Positions 34,673 through 48,116 of a stretch of 64,000 nucleotides of DNA are shown here, piece by piece (the stretch's first letter is position 1; the number at the start of each line of letters is the position of its first letter). The stretch is from Drosophila miranda (lineage: Eukaryota > Arthropoda > Insecta > Diptera > Drosophilidae), in NCBI RefSeq assembly GCF_003369915.1, contig NC_046677.1:29654913-29718912 (forward strand), read 5' to 3'. The position numbers and the translations under genes are program-made. The notes under the pieces are model-generated. The model did no database searches. It saw only the letters and a list, made by a program, of their open reading frames with translations, and had not been told where the DNA came from.

Positions 34673-35724
34673 CTTGAGGAGGAGCCACCACTGGATCGAC
34701 GTTAATCGGTTCACTCACAGACTTGAACTCAATAACGAAATGTTCCTTAAACTCTCAATAAATATACTTATTCCTGGACTATGCAAAGTGGTCTTTGCGA
34801 GAAAGTTTAAGACCCCCCAGCCCCAGCCCCAGCCCCAGCCCCCGTCCTCTGGCCGCATTAGTATTCATAACAAAATGTCATATATAATATTTTTGGGTGT
34901 TCCAATGTCCAAATCCCCTTGGGCAACGCACTGCGTGACATCTTTGTTTGTGGTCGGACCTGCTGTACCCAAAAAATAATCCCCTACCCTTTCAAGGACC
35001 CGCCTTCATCTCCATCTCCATCTCCGTCTGCCCGATTTGAAGGCGGCCCCTGGCTATTTGATGGCTTTGCAATCGTTCCACTCGCTCGGTCTGTGCCCGG
35101 AATATCTAATGGATGCGTGCAACTAATTGAGTTGCTGGTTGCAAAAGGATTTCGTTGTGCTTCTTGAATTTGCAAATCCTTTTTTAAAGAATACATGGTT
35201 TTTGTTCGGAGCCCCTTCGACCAGGCTCAGTACTTAATGAAGGGAACGCGAGAGGATTTTGTGGCAGAAACAAACAAATTTCACGCAAATCCAAAAGTTA
35301 AGCCTGCAAACAGAAAACTTTTCAGCGAGGGTCGGCCGTGGAATAGTCGGATTGATTGAAAGGATTGATTCCTCTTGGTTGGAGACCTTTCGCTGACTCT
35401 ATGAGGCTTCAGCCACTGAGCCACATTGTTTTTTCCCTTACTATTCACAGAGTGGTGTCGAATATTCGGTGGAACGCAGTTGGAGGACGCCCACAAAGGG
35501 CCGAACGTCGCATCTTCCTACGCCTCCCAATCCTTGGGAGGCTTTTGCAAGAGCAGGGAACATGCTTCAACAGAGAACTCAAACGATAAGGTGGGGTTTG
35601 GTATCCGTGCCACCCATCGATGCCTATGGGGTCTCCGTGCAAGTTGGAAACTGTCTGAGGTCTGACGGTAGACTGTACTACCGAATCTCTGCTATTTATT
35701 TGCTATAAAATGTTGATTCTTTGG
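34673..35724. other. Gene-free stretch
   Basis: Holds an AGCCCC run near 34817 and a CATCTC run near 35008. No supported gene. Confidence 0.5.
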
Positions 35725-36221
35725 CTATTTTTCTTCTTTTGCTGTTAGCTCCCCGAGCCCCACTATCGAGTCCATGGGCACTTGCAGGTTCCATTGACGG
35801 CGCAAATGCTTCGGGACAGTCGGCAGCATGAAGATCATATTGCATTTGTGGGCAGGGGGCACAAGGCCTTGCTGCCGCATGCTGCAGCTGATCTTCAGGT
35901 ACCGCAGATCGCCGCTCTGTCGCTCAATGGTGCACTGGAATGATGCGGTTAGAGTACGCTCAGATTGTTTACTGTGGCGTACTTACGCTGGATGCCTGCT
36001 GGACCAGCTCCTCGCTCAGGTTCCGATTGGGTGGCACATCAGGGCGGCCCATGAAAGCTGGGGGAAGGGAGAGAATAAGTACGGGGATAAATGAAGGTGC
36101 AGTTCCACTCACGAGCTGTTTGATCTCCAGAAAGAAAACAGGCCAGGCAGAAGGCTATCAAGATCAGGCAGTGCTTCAGGAAACGCCGAAGGCACGGATT
36201 TCCACTGAAAGGTAAAAACAT
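35725..36221 (-). CDS. Small secreted protein, family unknown
   Basis: Three exons, 36113-36221, 35987-36057 and 35725-35934, joined in phase to 129 residues with canonical splice ends. Residues ~10-33 form a signal peptide (HCLILIAFCLACFLSG). The mature part has PFMGRPDVPPNRNLSEELVQ, then CTIERQSGDLRYLKISC and KCNMIFMLPTVPKH, with three Cys. The ATG at 36221 lies just before a TTTTTACCTTTCAG that itself looks like an acceptor, so the true start might be in an upstream exon. A short secreted chain of this kind could be an antimicrobial, seminal or signalling peptide; nothing decides between these. Confidence 0.65.
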
Positions 36222-36474
36222 AATTTGGAATTTTAGTTTTACTCAGTAAACGCAGAAGATGTTGAAAGTGTTTTGGATTTGTGGGGGAAGTCAGGAACTG
36301 TGTAAATAACTCGGAGAAAACTAGATGTACAGTTTTCACAGGGAATTCCAGCCTTCTTTTGGCTGGCCCTGCCCCTAGTCCCACCCTTTGGGAAGCAGAC
36401 GATTTTGTTTAAGCTCAATTACGAATGCAATTTATTGGAGGCACTACAAGTAAGAGCAAGTGTAAGTCAATTCT

Positions 36475-37593
36475 TCACTCGGAGACCTCGATGATTTGAG
36501 CATCCTTGGAGACGGTGGCATTGCGGATGCCGCTCTGGACAGTGCCGATGATCCAGGCCGGGTGACCATCCTGGGCCTCGAGGAGCTGGCAAAAGGAAGC
36601 GGCATCCTCGCGGGGCATGCAGATAAGCAGACCACCCGAGGTCTCGTGGCTAAGACCGCGACGCAGGCGGCTCTGGCAGCAAGGTACAGTCGCCAGCTTG
36701 CCGATCACCGGCAGCGTGTCGATGACAAAGGACAGCGGCTGCTTTTGGAGAAGAGCCAGGGTCCTGGCATGAGCCAGGATGCCACGCCCGGACACGGCCA
36801 AGGCCCCGTGGGCGTTGTGCAAGTGCATGAGACTGGCGGCCTTGCGGTTGAGGCGAGTCATCGACTTGACAGCCAGACGATAGGCCCCACGGAGATCCTC
36901 TTCGGTGAGGAACATCTTGTATTTCTCCCAGGCCTGCGGCTGACCGATGCACCCGTAGGCGTCGATGGCCACCTGGGTGCCCAGGGGCTTGGTCAGCACC
37001 AGGACATCGCCGTCCACGGCGTTGTCGCGCGCCAGCAGCTGGCTCCTCTCCCAGTGGGAGGAGGCCAGGCCGCCGGCGATGAACCAGTCGCTGTGCATGC
37101 ACTCGGCCCAGGACTCGTTCCCGCCGGTGGCCCGGAAGCACTCCTTGAAGCCCTCCGCCATCAAGGAGTACACCACGTTGAACTCGCTCGTGACCATCTG
37201 GCGAGGCCGGCAGACCAGCATCAGCATCTTGTCGCACTCGGTGATGCCCATGGCGTAGAAGTCGGCGATCGAGTCGGCGCAGATGATCTTCCCCATCTCG
37301 AAGGGATCGTCGATGACCGGGTAGTGGCACTCGACGGTCAGGTGGTGCTGCACTCCGGCCAGCAGACCGCTCGTGGCGATGTTCATTTCGCTCAGCATCT
37401 GCTCCAGCTGCGTTAACGGCAGCCGCTCGCCGCCCCAAGAGTAGGTGTTGCGGGCAGGGCTGTCGAGCATTGCCGAAACCACTGCTTCGGGCACCTTGCA
37501 GCCGGCTACCTGCCGGTCGCGGTAGTTGGTCAGCCGGAAGTAGGCACTTAAGCCTCGAAGAACGGGGTTGAAGTCGCACATTTTAAGATCCAA
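36475..37593 (-). CDS. SPS1/SelD-derived protein with altered active site
   Basis: Intronless, 372 residues, aligning along its whole length with Drosophila selenophosphate synthetase 1 (SelD). Matches include FRLTNYRDR..GCKVP, DDPFEMGKI, DVLVLTKPLGTQVA, ETSGGLLICMPRE and AWIIG. Catalytic positions differ from active enzymes. The Sec/Cys position (Arg in insect SPS1) is Ala30, just before GCK; Lys33 is kept. The metal-binding TTD is TVE. The Asp of DITGFGLLGH is lost (AVSGRGILAH), and the TGGQ loop is changed. Selenophosphate synthesis is therefore unlikely. The lack of introns and a parent elsewhere suggest a retrocopy that kept its frame. AATAAA lies at about 36431. A DRE at 37694 may be its promoter. 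Confidence 0.85.
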   Translation of the reverse strand: MDLKMCDFNPVLRGLSAYFRLTNYRDRQVAGCKVPEAVVSAMLDSPARNTYSWGGERLPLTQLEQMLSEMNIATSGLLAGVQHHLTVECHYPVIDDPFEMGKIICADSIADFYAMGITECDKMLMLVCRPRQMVTSEFNVVYSLMAEGFKECFRATGGNESWAECMHSDWFIAGGLASSHWERSQLLARDNAVDGDVLVLTKPLGTQVAIDAYGCIGQPQAWEKYKMFLTEEDLRGAYRLAVKSMTRLNRKAASLMHLHNAHGALAVSGRGILAHARTLALLQKQPLSFVIDTLPVIGKLATVPCCQSRLRRGLSHETSGGLLICMPREDAASFCQLLEAQDGHPAWIIGTVQSGIRNATVSKDAQIIEVSE

Positions 37594-37693
37594 TATGCAA
37601 TCCCCAAAGTATTCTTTTTTTCACAAGCAAAAAGCGTTTGACAGCTGCTGGGTTGCTTAGAAACTTTCGATAGCTGATGTCACTATTGGAACT

Positions 37694-37701
37694 TATCGAT
37701 A
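37694..37701. promoter_or_regulatory. DRE element TATCGATA
   Basis: About 100 bp upstream of the SPS1-like ATG, beside a half-site TTCGATAG at 37667. A plausible core promoter element for that gene. Confidence 0.45.
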
Positions 37702-40178
37702 GTTGTAGTCTCTCTACGATATATACTGATAATAGGCAAAGAAAATACGCTTTGCTGGTGAGATTTATCTTTGGCAGCCCTACTCTTGGCCAATGCAACC
37801 CTGTACTGGAAGAAAAATGGCCGCTGTTACGTGGAGCTGAAAACTTGCAAAGAATTCTCTATTTTGGAAGGTGCGCGTAGACCGAAAAAATGTTTAAAAA
37901 TCATGAAATGGATCATCGGGGAGATATTATATATTTTTTGGACGTTGATGTGCAATTACTGCACCCTCAAGTGGCCCGTTTGACACCAGCAGAAGGCTGT
38001 CACGCGCGGATCCCAGCCAAAACACAGCCCTGCTCCCGACCAACTGAACGAGGGACGCTGCCGCATGACGCGTGGCGCGTAGCTGCACCGAACATACAGG
38101 AAAGATGGTAGCTGTAGCCTTGTTTCAGTCCCTAATTCCATTTTCTTCTACAGGAGTCAAGGGAGCGCTTTACAGACTTGGGCGATTCATCCACCTAAAG
38201 GGAGGTGGATTCTTCCGACGGCGAGGAGGCTTATTGATCTCTAGTTGGCTCTACACCAAGCTAAGATGTGATTCCTGGTAGCAGATGTCCAAAAAACGAA
38301 TAAGACTCGCAAGGAGCGGGCGATGTCAAGCGATTCTAACGACTCATTTGGCCTGAAGGAAGAGGACAACAAAGCCAGTAACGGCAGGGAGCCGAAAAGG
38401 TCCAACGGAGGATTCGAAAGCTCTAAGAATCTGGGATCTAGGAATATAGAAAGTGGTTGTACATTTGGCAAATTCTAGTCGGAATATTCATTCCCCTTTT
38501 GGCAAACTTTCGCATCAACCCACTCGACCCCATTCGCTTGAGCCTCGAAGCCTGTCAATACCCAATCGACATCAAATAGCAGCCGAGTTTTTTCCGTTGC
38601 GAAATAGTTGTCTGTTGTGGCCCCTTGGGGAGTGGGCCACCCCTTTATGGATCCACCTGTTACCACGCACCTGCTGCTGCTCAATAATTGATGTAAATCT
38701 GTCAGCACTGTGAAGTGTCACACTCGTCGTTGCCGTTGTCGTTGTCGTTGCTGTTTCCAGTTCCTTTTCCTGTTTTCTCTGGTGCTGAGTGCCTTGTTGA
38801 TCCTTTTTATTCCGGCAGCCGTGTTGTTGTTTCAACCTGCAACTTGTTCACAACTTCCGAGGGTACTTGTACGAGTGTATGGTGCAGGGGGCAGGGGAAA
38901 AAACCTCCACAGCTGCGAGAAGGAGAAGATTGTAACCAAGGGCTGCTCCAGACACAGAGAACGGAGGCCTATGGACAGCAAAGGGGCAGGGTGTAAGCTC
39001 TTGGGGAATGATAAATAGCCAAGAGCTCAAGTGGCCCACCGTTGCAGGCCAAAAAGCTTCTCACCTTTTAGATAAAACTCCCAGGCAAAGGCTGCCCTGG
39101 ATAAGCCCCCGAAAACCTAATGAAAATGAGATGAAAATTATTGCAACGTAAATCAGGCGCCCAGCTGGGACGCCACCATCCACCCAGCAACCAAGAGGCT
39201 GCTCTCCTGGCTTTTCCTTTTCCCCCATCCCCCATCCCCCATCCCGTCTAAACGTTTCCAACTGCTTAATTTGGCTTTCATTGCTGCTGTTCTTTCGTTT
39301 TTTTTTTTTTTGTTCTTTCCTTTGGTTCTCGTATCTTTTTTCGATTTCGTTGCGGCCTGACATGAATTATTTAACGATCTCCAGCTGCGTTGATGCGATT
39401 CGGCCAAGGATGCCTCCGAATTAAAGCCCTAACAAGCTTAATGCAAAGACAACCGCAGAAGGGGGAGCAGCCAGGAGCCAAACTTCATTTAATGCAACAA
39501 TGTGTGGGTCAGAACAATAAGCGATTCAGCCCAGTATACTCCTCCCGCTCCACCGTTCTAGCCATTTCTGTGGATGCGAGGACTTAACTCTTTGTGCCGA
39601 CGCGACGCTACGTCGACTTTCGAATTTCAAGTGAAAAATCCCGCGAATGAACATGTAAACAACACAGTGGATAGGTGGAGCCAGAAAAGGGGGCAGGGGG
39701 GAGAGGGGGACCCACAGACAGACAGACAGGAAAAACAAAAGGAAAACTCCCAAATGCAAAGAAAAATCGACTAAGAATGATTGTGGTTGAAACAGGGATA
39801 GAGTGGCCGAAAGGATGACCTGGAAAGGGTTAATGGATAGGAGGAATGGAAGAGGAATAGAAGACCCAACCATATTTATCTGTATTTCAGACCTGTAACC
39901 CCCCAAATTTGAATGAAGAACCCTTTATAATTCCCCTTCAAACCCAGGTCTATCTTTATCCCACAGATTTTATAATATTTTAAGACCATTTTACCACTTC
40001 TTCGGAGCCCTCTTCATTCAGTCTTGTATACCCTGTAACTGGCGAGTTTTTCCCCCTCACTGAGCCAAAAACCAAATGAAAATTTCTCTGCGGGAGGTCG
40101 GCCAGTGCTTGTATCTGTATCTGCGAGCTGCAAAACTGCATTGGCCCAAAAGTGTATCTGCAGTGGCCATGTGTCGGC

Positions 40179-40214
<36 letters not shown>

Positions 40215-43200
40215 AGAACAGTTTGCAACAAACTGGCTCTCCGTGAGATCCTAAAACCAAATAAAATGCGCTTCGCAGTTGAACCCGCTTGAAATATATT
40301 TTTGGCAATGAAAATAACCTCCCACCCTCCCCCTCCCCGCAAAAAAAAAAGGATACAAAAAGTTGTTATAATAAATGGAATGAAGCGCCAAAGCGTTGAG
40401 CTGCAAGAGAATGTTGCAACAGAGTGCAACCAGGGCATCCTTCCTTGCCTGATAATCCCTGGGAAATTTGTCTAGCCTGGGCCCCCCCTCGAAGCCCCCG
40501 AATCCCTCCCTCTAAGGCTGATGAATGACGTCGCTGCTGTGCAAATTATAAGAGCAATTTGCATTATGTGGGTGGTGCCTCCGCGCCATTATCCCTACCC
40601 GAGTTCTGGGATTAGTTTTTGGGCGAATGCGTGGCGAATGAAATGTTAGGTTTCCGAGATAATTATGGTGTTTAAGCGGGGGATCTCTGCTGGGTTAATG
40701 GGGGTCAGCGGGATGTCCTGAGATGGAGGCAAAAGAACTCGGAGAAGAGTCAATGCCTCTATAACTACTTATCCACACTCCTGCCTCACTCAATGCCGTC
40801 CCCAATTGATTTACAAGGCTCTCAACACCGAAAAACAATGTCTTCCCTTGGATCTCTGACATCATCAGCTAGAAAAATCCCATTTAAACAATCATCTAAT
40901 TGAAATCGAAACCAAATGGAACCCATGCCAAAGAAAATCAGCTAGAAACCCATTGAAAGCCCGTAGTTTCCACCCTCAGACGGGCAGATCTACGGAATAA
41001 TTGCAAATACATAAATAAATTGATGGTGGATTGTCCAGGCTTTAAAGCATCATAAATTTTGCAATGCGCCATTAGCATGATTTATGCCCATTTAATTTTT
41101 CATAACAAAGGCAACGGCCACAGGACGCAGGACGCAGGACGCACGGGATGACAAACAAGACACAGGCTGGCATTAGCAGGACAATAGAGCGGTGCCCTAA
41201 AAGGGGGGGGGGGGGGATCGGAACTGCTGTAATCATAAACAAGAGTGCATAAAAAAGTGCCCTGAATGAGGCGACAAGCGGCAACATAATTGAATAGTAA
41301 AAGCGTGGCGTTGCACTGAAATTAACCACCACAAAATGACGCAAATAATGTTAAAAGGCGAATGGGGAGAAGCCACTGCCTCGTACGGACGATTAAATTT
41401 CATTGAAATTGAATTACATTAAAAACAAGAAGGGATGCCTAGGTCCAGCCGTAACGAAGGACTCGTTGCTCTATAGATTTGTACACTCTCTGGAGTTCTC
41501 TATAGAGAATCGGTGTCCCCCTTTGAAAGGGTATACAAAGAAAGAGAGAGAGAGAAAAAGTGCAAAAAGCAAACGTTTCATTCAACGAGCCCGGGGAGTC
41601 GTGTCCAGCCTGGGTCCTGCAGGGTCCTGCAGGGTCCCGGGACCCAGGACCCAGGACAATAGTGCACAAATTAACTTACAAAAGCTAAATAAAAATTGCC
41701 AACGCGGCAGCAGACCAACGTATCCTTGTGCTGGTGTTGGTGTTGGTCCTTCCTTTCATCTGGCTGCCATCTGCCTTCATTTCGGCTTAATGCTAAACAG
41801 CCTGTAGTTTACGGCTTTGGGCTTGTTTATGCCAAGTTCTTATCGCGCTGATTGTCAACCCGAAAGCGAGTTGCTTTCCAAGTAATTTGCGGATTTATTA
41901 AAACTTTGCTGCGCCTCCAGCCGGCAGGCTTTTCTCTGTGAATGGAAACACAATAGTCCTGCACAGCAGGCGGCCAATTAGTTGTTGCCTAATTCTTGAG
42001 GTGAGACACAGAAATGTTTAAATTGAATTCCGTGGTTGAAGGAGGAGAAACTGTATGAAATTTTTTCAATGGGTTTTCGATTGGGGTTTCAATTAATGAA
42101 GCAGATAGATTCTGGTCTTTCTTTTAGAGCTCTTCTATAACCCCTTGTTATCTCTTCCTTTCAAGCCTTGTCTATACATCTCACTCCCTTAGAAAACTTG
42201 CCTTTATTTCCTTGTGTAATCCAACAACTTTGTTGGAATTCCGTTCAGAAATAAATCAGGAAAGCAACTCGTCCCCACACGACAAACAGCGGCAAGAGCA
42301 ACATAAATCTACTTGACGCAGCAGGACCTCCGTCCTCCAACTACACCGCAAAGCTCGGCCCCGCCCCTTGGCACCCCCACTCAGCAGGCACCTCCAGCGG
42401 GTGAGATTTATGAAACAGTCAAGTATTTTCTATTTAAGTTAATAACAATCATAATAATGGCAACAGGGAAAATTGATGCAGCGGAAGAAGATGGAAAAAG
42501 CAAGGAAAAAGGAAAGGCTCCTTGGGCAGGTCGAAAGTAGAGATACCCTCGAAGATACCCTGGACTTGTAAGGGGGTTATGGGGTAAAGGGGTTCTAGAA
42601 AGAGGCTAGGCATCCAATTGGAATCTGGAAATCTTTCGAAACCAGGAAATATTTCGAGAGAGAGGCGTGTATTTGAATCCTCTCAAGATATAGGAGTAGA
42701 AACACTCTTAAGGGTTCCCAAAAGTACGGGTACCCCCTGGAAGTGTATAAAAGATGAGTGTAAGACGCCCTATGATGATGGGGCACCACACACACTCCCA
42801 ACCTGATGATAGATGATAGATGATGTGCATATAAGCGCAAATAAACACAAGATTCGCTCTTGTCTACGAAAATAAGTTCCATTTTTCGTTGCTGCCGGCT
42901 CTGGCATCCCCCTCGTTGCATGCGCCAGCGGGTGGTGTCCTTGAGTGGGTCTGTGGGGGGCTCCCGGGGCTGCCTGCCTCATAATAAGCTCCTAGGTGTC
43001 CTGTATGTGCGCTGGGGGTAAAAGTCTTTGCATATTTGAGCAGCTTCTTGTCTCATTGTGCTTTGTGCATTTCTGTGACATTCGCTTAAAAATTCCATTA
43101 CACTAAGCTCGAATTACGAACAAAAGTCAACGGGGAGGGGAGGGGGAGGGTGCCCCCAGAAGTGGATCGAAGTGGGAAGTACCCTGAGTATGGGAATACC

Positions 43201-46200
43201 TTCTTGGGAATAGTTTTTGTCCAATTTTGAGATCTTTTTCGAAAGGAGCACCCTTCTTTCTCTCATCAACATGCTACCCCCCTCTAGGGTATCAAAAAAC
43301 GTATTTCAGGCCGCGTTGAGCACACAGAAAAATATGAAATATTTTCGAAAGATATTTGTCTGGCATGAAATGTCTTTTTCCCCCGAAAATATCATTTCGC
43401 TTTTCATTAAACTGCAAAGAGCTCTCGAGCAGCTGTCATCCTTTGGAATTGAACAGCCTACGGCTGCACTTAACCAACAACAACACCTTGAGATACATAT
43501 TTCCAGAGAAATCACCAGGCACATCTCTGACTCTGACGCTGTTTTCGTGGCGGTAACTTTGTAATCAAATTAGATTTATGTATTTAGCAACAAGTTGAAC
43601 AGCCAAAAATGTCCATAGTTGCCACAAGGCTCTACAAGGGTCGATTCTGTGGCCTCTGGCAGTCTTTGATTTTTCCTGGAATGCGACTCAAAGGGCAGTC
43701 GGATGTTCTGATGGACTGGGGCTAGCCGCAGGACATCCTCTTCCACTCTTCCACTCGGAGCCATTAAATTTTTAATCATCTCGGCCAGCCATGGACCATA
43801 ACTGTCAATAGCAATTAGTGGCGGAGTTGGGGTCTCCAGGGGGGGCAGGGGGTGGCGTCCTGTTTGGGGATTTTGGGGTCAAGACAAGTCAATTAGGCCC
43901 GAGGCCTGACTGTACGTACATCAATTTAATTAAAGGTTTTGAATACACTATAAAGTCAGAAGAAGAACCATTTTAGTTCCCTTTTAAACCCTTTTGGGCT
44001 TTTGTTTAGACACGAAAGCCTGGCTAAGGCGATTAAAGACAAAGAGCAGGCCCCAAAAAAACTAAAAGATTGCCTAGACTCCAATGATTCCATTGATTCC
44101 CTTCTGAAGATGAAAACCCCAACAAGACCAAGCCAATTTAAACGCTTAATTAGACCAACTAAAGCAAGTTCGAGACTCAAAAACAAAGCGGCTCTGTGGA
44201 AATAAGCCTTTGGCAAGCCTTTAAGCGGCTCCCAGACAGACAATGCAAGCCAAAAACTACTCGTATTTATGTTTGCCGAGGTATTTGGCCTTCTAGGTAA
44301 TTTCCCTAATGCGATTTCCAGCACAGAACAAGAACAGGCACAAGAACGAGCCACGAGCAGTCAGTCAGTCAGTTAGTCTCCTCCTGCAGATGGCCATAAT
44401 TAACACACGTTGTCAGTCAGTCGGCGGGGATACTCTGGAAGGACGAGTGCCAGACAGGCGGCTGCTAACCAAACGGAAAGTTTCCTCATCTGTCGGTGGG
44501 AATGGGTGAATGGGGGACTGGGGAGGGCCAAAATACACACATGACAATAATAATTATTGTCTTGATTATGCTCCTGTGCATGTTTTACTTGGCCAAGTTT
44601 GCCATTTAGCCAAATTGCCAGACATTTGTCTTCCCTTCAGACCAGACCAGACCAGAACAGACCAGACCAGAGCCCTGCTTATATCAAATTTATCTCTGGC
44701 ATTTTTATATCCTCTCTGGTGCTTCACCTTGAACGAGACGAGACGAAGGAAGGTGTCTGCAGTCTGGAGTCTGGAGTCTCTCATGCTTAAGAGGTTTTCA
44801 TTTAGCTTAATTAACTTATAACAATTTTTATGCCGGTTTATTGTCTTGATTTATAACCGCCGGGACTCCATTCTGGAGCGAGTTTATTGGCCTAAAGTTT
44901 GGGCTTTAAGGCATCGTTTGATCTGATTTATTCGCAGCTAATCAAAGGACTCAATCAGGCCGAAACTACGAGTAAAATGCAACTAATTTATTTAAAATGC
45001 TCATTCATGTCGGGCCAAATTCTTGGCCATTCATCAAAAGTCAAAGCCAAGGACATGGGTCAGCGTGTCCTTTGTGCTGGTTCGAAGCTCTGCAATTAAT
45101 ATTGAAAATCTCAAGGCATCCAACAGGGGGAGACTGGGAGGACAGGGATCTGGATAAAGGATAAGGGACAACGAATGAATGGCCATTCGAATCAAGATGA
45201 TGATGGAGCTGCTGAAAGCGAGCGTGTGACAAATGTCCTGTGCGCTGTCCAAAAAGATTTCCCAAAATCAAACAAAAATCCTTCAGGTTTCAGACTGCCG
45301 GCCTTGCAGCCCGTCTTGCAGCTAATTGAACTTTTCAGCCAAGTTTAATGGCCGTTGAGCTGTGAAAATTTGTCAGTCAGTTTTTGAGTTTTTGAGGTTT
45401 TGAGCTTTTGGCGGCTGTGCCATTTATGTGGGCGTGGCATGACTCTGCAAAGTGGAAACGATGCCAGAGCTCCATGGGCTTAATGAGCTATAAGTATCTG
45501 AAAACTGTTGAGGCATTTGGATGATGATGTGGCAATCCCTCAGCCACTCGCTGGCTGCTGTTGTTGCCACTAAGCATGCAACAAAGTTTTTGACAAACGA
45601 CGACGATTGTCGGCGAGGAATGGCAAGACAGGACTGTGAATCATTCCCGTCATGGCCATCACATTACGTCTCATTAGCGTTTTGAATGCATCGAGAAAAT
45701 CATTCATTTCCAGCCGAAAATGTAAATGAAAATGAACAGAATTCAAGTGATTTCCCAGTCAATGGTCAACAAAAAAGCGGCAAGTCAGGGCCGTGAAAAA
45801 AAAGAGGCATCCACCCTCAAACGAAAAAACAAGTACTCCAAATAAAGGAAAAACCCCCGAATGAAGGGGGAGTTTCCATCACCGAAGGTTTGAGTGCTCT
45901 TCCAGAGGGATTTTTGCTATGATTTCTATAAGTTATAGTCCTCCGATCTAGCCGATCTATACGCTAGATCTATGCAGCAAAATCTATGCAGTGTTTAAGC
46001 CATACATTCTTGTCTTTTCGTTACAAACCTCGGGCTAAAATCGCCATATCCTTTGCCAGGGTATATGTGTAAAAACTGGGGAAAATGTTTTTCAATTGAA
46101 TTGATTTTGAATGCGCTCCGCGCCGTCTGACTTGTTTGGTCCATTGAAAAGTGCGTACTTCTCCAACCGCCCCCCCCTGTCTGGCTGTGTGTCTGCCACC

Positions 46201-46850
46201 CCCTAGTCACCGCCCCATTCGAGCAGCTGCCACCCCATCAATGCATTGATTGACTTTTGCGTTGACATTTGCGCTGGGTTATCACTTCTTTGGGGGATTC
46301 CCCGGCTGGTGCCCCATTCTGTGCCCCACAATAAACGCATTATGTTGCCATTAGTTGAGTGCCAGAAGAGCCTTCCGCTTGTTTGCCAGCTTCCGCTTTC
46401 AGTCCCCCCGTCCGTCCTTCGTCTGTCTGTGTGATTGTGCGTTCTGTTTTTTTTTTTTTGTGTTTGTTTGCCTTTTACCTAACAAAAGGACCTCGCGTGG
46501 AGGCGGAGGGGGCGTGTCTGTCAAGTGGAAAACTTGAAAAGTTTTCATCTCGTGAATTGTTAATTTAGTTAAATAGTTATCCGGTTGCTCATCTGCTTCC
46601 AAGGGATGTACATTCAAAGTTTATTGAATGGACTGGTAGGAGTACTCGTTCTCGTAATGAAATTCTAGAATATAGTAAATCTGTGAGGCGTGTGATTAAA
46701 GAAATTATTGAAAAGAGAGACCCCTGAACCTGAAAGCGTAATGATTAAAATTTGATATAACAAAAGGAAAATTAAATTATCGTAATTTAAAGTACGGAAT
46801 TTTCTATATATTCTTTTGGTTGAACAAAATTAAGATTTGTTCTCTTCCAA
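37702..46850. other. 9-kb stretch without a supported gene
   Basis: Simple repeats (GT run at 40178, G run at 41204, A/T tracts), TE-like phrases (TATACCCTGTAAC at about 40028) and scattered short open frames without domains. A proline-rich open stretch ending at a GTGAG at about 42401 has no start or acceptor that I trust. It probably is intergenic or intronic DNA. Confidence 0.4.
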
Positions 46851-47218
46851 GGACCAGAAGGTCTTTAGAAAGGCACTTAAGGCTCTGTCATAGGCTTGAC
46901 AAACCTTTACACAGTCTGTGGCTGTGTCAAGTGTGGTAGGATAACCAGTCTCAGACCGCGGGTTTCTGGAGGTTCTAAGCTCGTCGGGGTTCCATAATCC
47001 TACAAAATATACAAAGGCGCAGAAACGACGATCCAAATACACTCTCTTTGACGACGTACAACGTCAATCGAGACTCGATCCACCCCTTGAACTCCTCCTC
47101 AAAGTGAGTATAGGGGTGTATTCGATTCTTGGGGAAAGTTGATGCGTGTAACTCCCAGAAGGAAGCCTTTCCGAACCCATAAAGTATATATATTCTTGAT
47201 CAGCATCAATAGTCGAGT
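46851..47218. repeat. Left part of tandem unit 1, with DINE-1-like sequence
   Basis: Starts GGACCAGAAGGTC and ends in AAAGTATATATATTCTTGATC..AGCATCAATAGTCGAG, wording typical of DINE-1/INE-1 (Helentron-type) elements. The same sequence occurs at 50283-50375 plus 53783-54030. It contains a short minus-strand open stretch (GYPTTLDTATDCVKVCQAYD) that recurs in the other copy and that I cannot assign. Confidence 0.6.
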
Positions 47219-48116
47219 CGAGCCCAACTCCCAACCGCGCCCCCCCCTCCCAGATCTGTATATCATCGGAAACAGTCTAGTATTGTATTTACTTAGTAGA
47301 GCTTTAGTTAACAATATTCTGAGTGTTTTCTTTTGCTCCATTCGACCTCCCACGCTGTGTTGGCATCCCCTGTTTATTTCTGTTTGTTTCTCAGAGATCA
47401 CTTCTCATGTTGGTGTGAAAATGAATGCCAGTCCGATGTATTCGCACCAAAGATTATATATTTAATTTATCTATGTATAGGCATGGCCATAGTACATATG
47501 TATACAATATCGCAACCGTTTGATAATCATGTACAAAACTGGAACAACTTCAAATCAATTGTAAAAATGTATTGGATCCAAATTGAGAGTTTAGTTAGTT
47601 GCATTTAATGATGCCATAAAACAATGGCAATCAATTCGAAAACTAATCAATTTCGTCCACTTCATTTTGATCTAATCAATGCGATAAATTAAATCATTTA
47701 TAAACATGTATTACTCTCTGTTGTTCATCAACTAACTCGCTCTCCAAAATAATTAAACATGTAACAGAACAGAAACACATAATCTTAACTGAACCTTATT
47801 CTAAATCTTAATATTCATCTTCTTGTGTATTAAAATTAAAAGTATTTGATGTTCCACGAATTGTTTACAAGAAAAACCCTCCCACTTGAGATCTTAGGGT
47901 TCGAAAAATGTACTGTTCGGCTACGTGCTATGGCCTATGTCTATGTTATGGACATAAAATACATATATTATTTAAATTGTATGCCTAGAAAACTTATCAA
48001 ATCTATGCAATTGCAACAAAATGTGACTTGAATTTGTTTGCGCCAATTAAGTTTATGTACGATGCAGATGAAATGTGCTGATTAGCAATAGTCGATAATC
48101 TAATAAATAATAAATA
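47219..48116. other. ~900-bp AT-rich insert in tandem unit 1
   Basis: In unit 2 the DINE-1-like phrase runs straight into ATAGAGCCATGTCTGTCTGTC (54029 onward). In unit 1 these two parts are separated by this AT-rich block. No terminal repeats or target duplication are clear. Confidence 0.5.

Noticed and set aside
36496-37416. 306-codon plus-strand frame opposite the SPS1-like gene
   Set aside because: Antisense shadow of the real gene.
42240-42401. Pro-rich open stretch ending at a GTGAG donor-like site
   Set aside because: No start codon or convincing acceptor and no partner exon.
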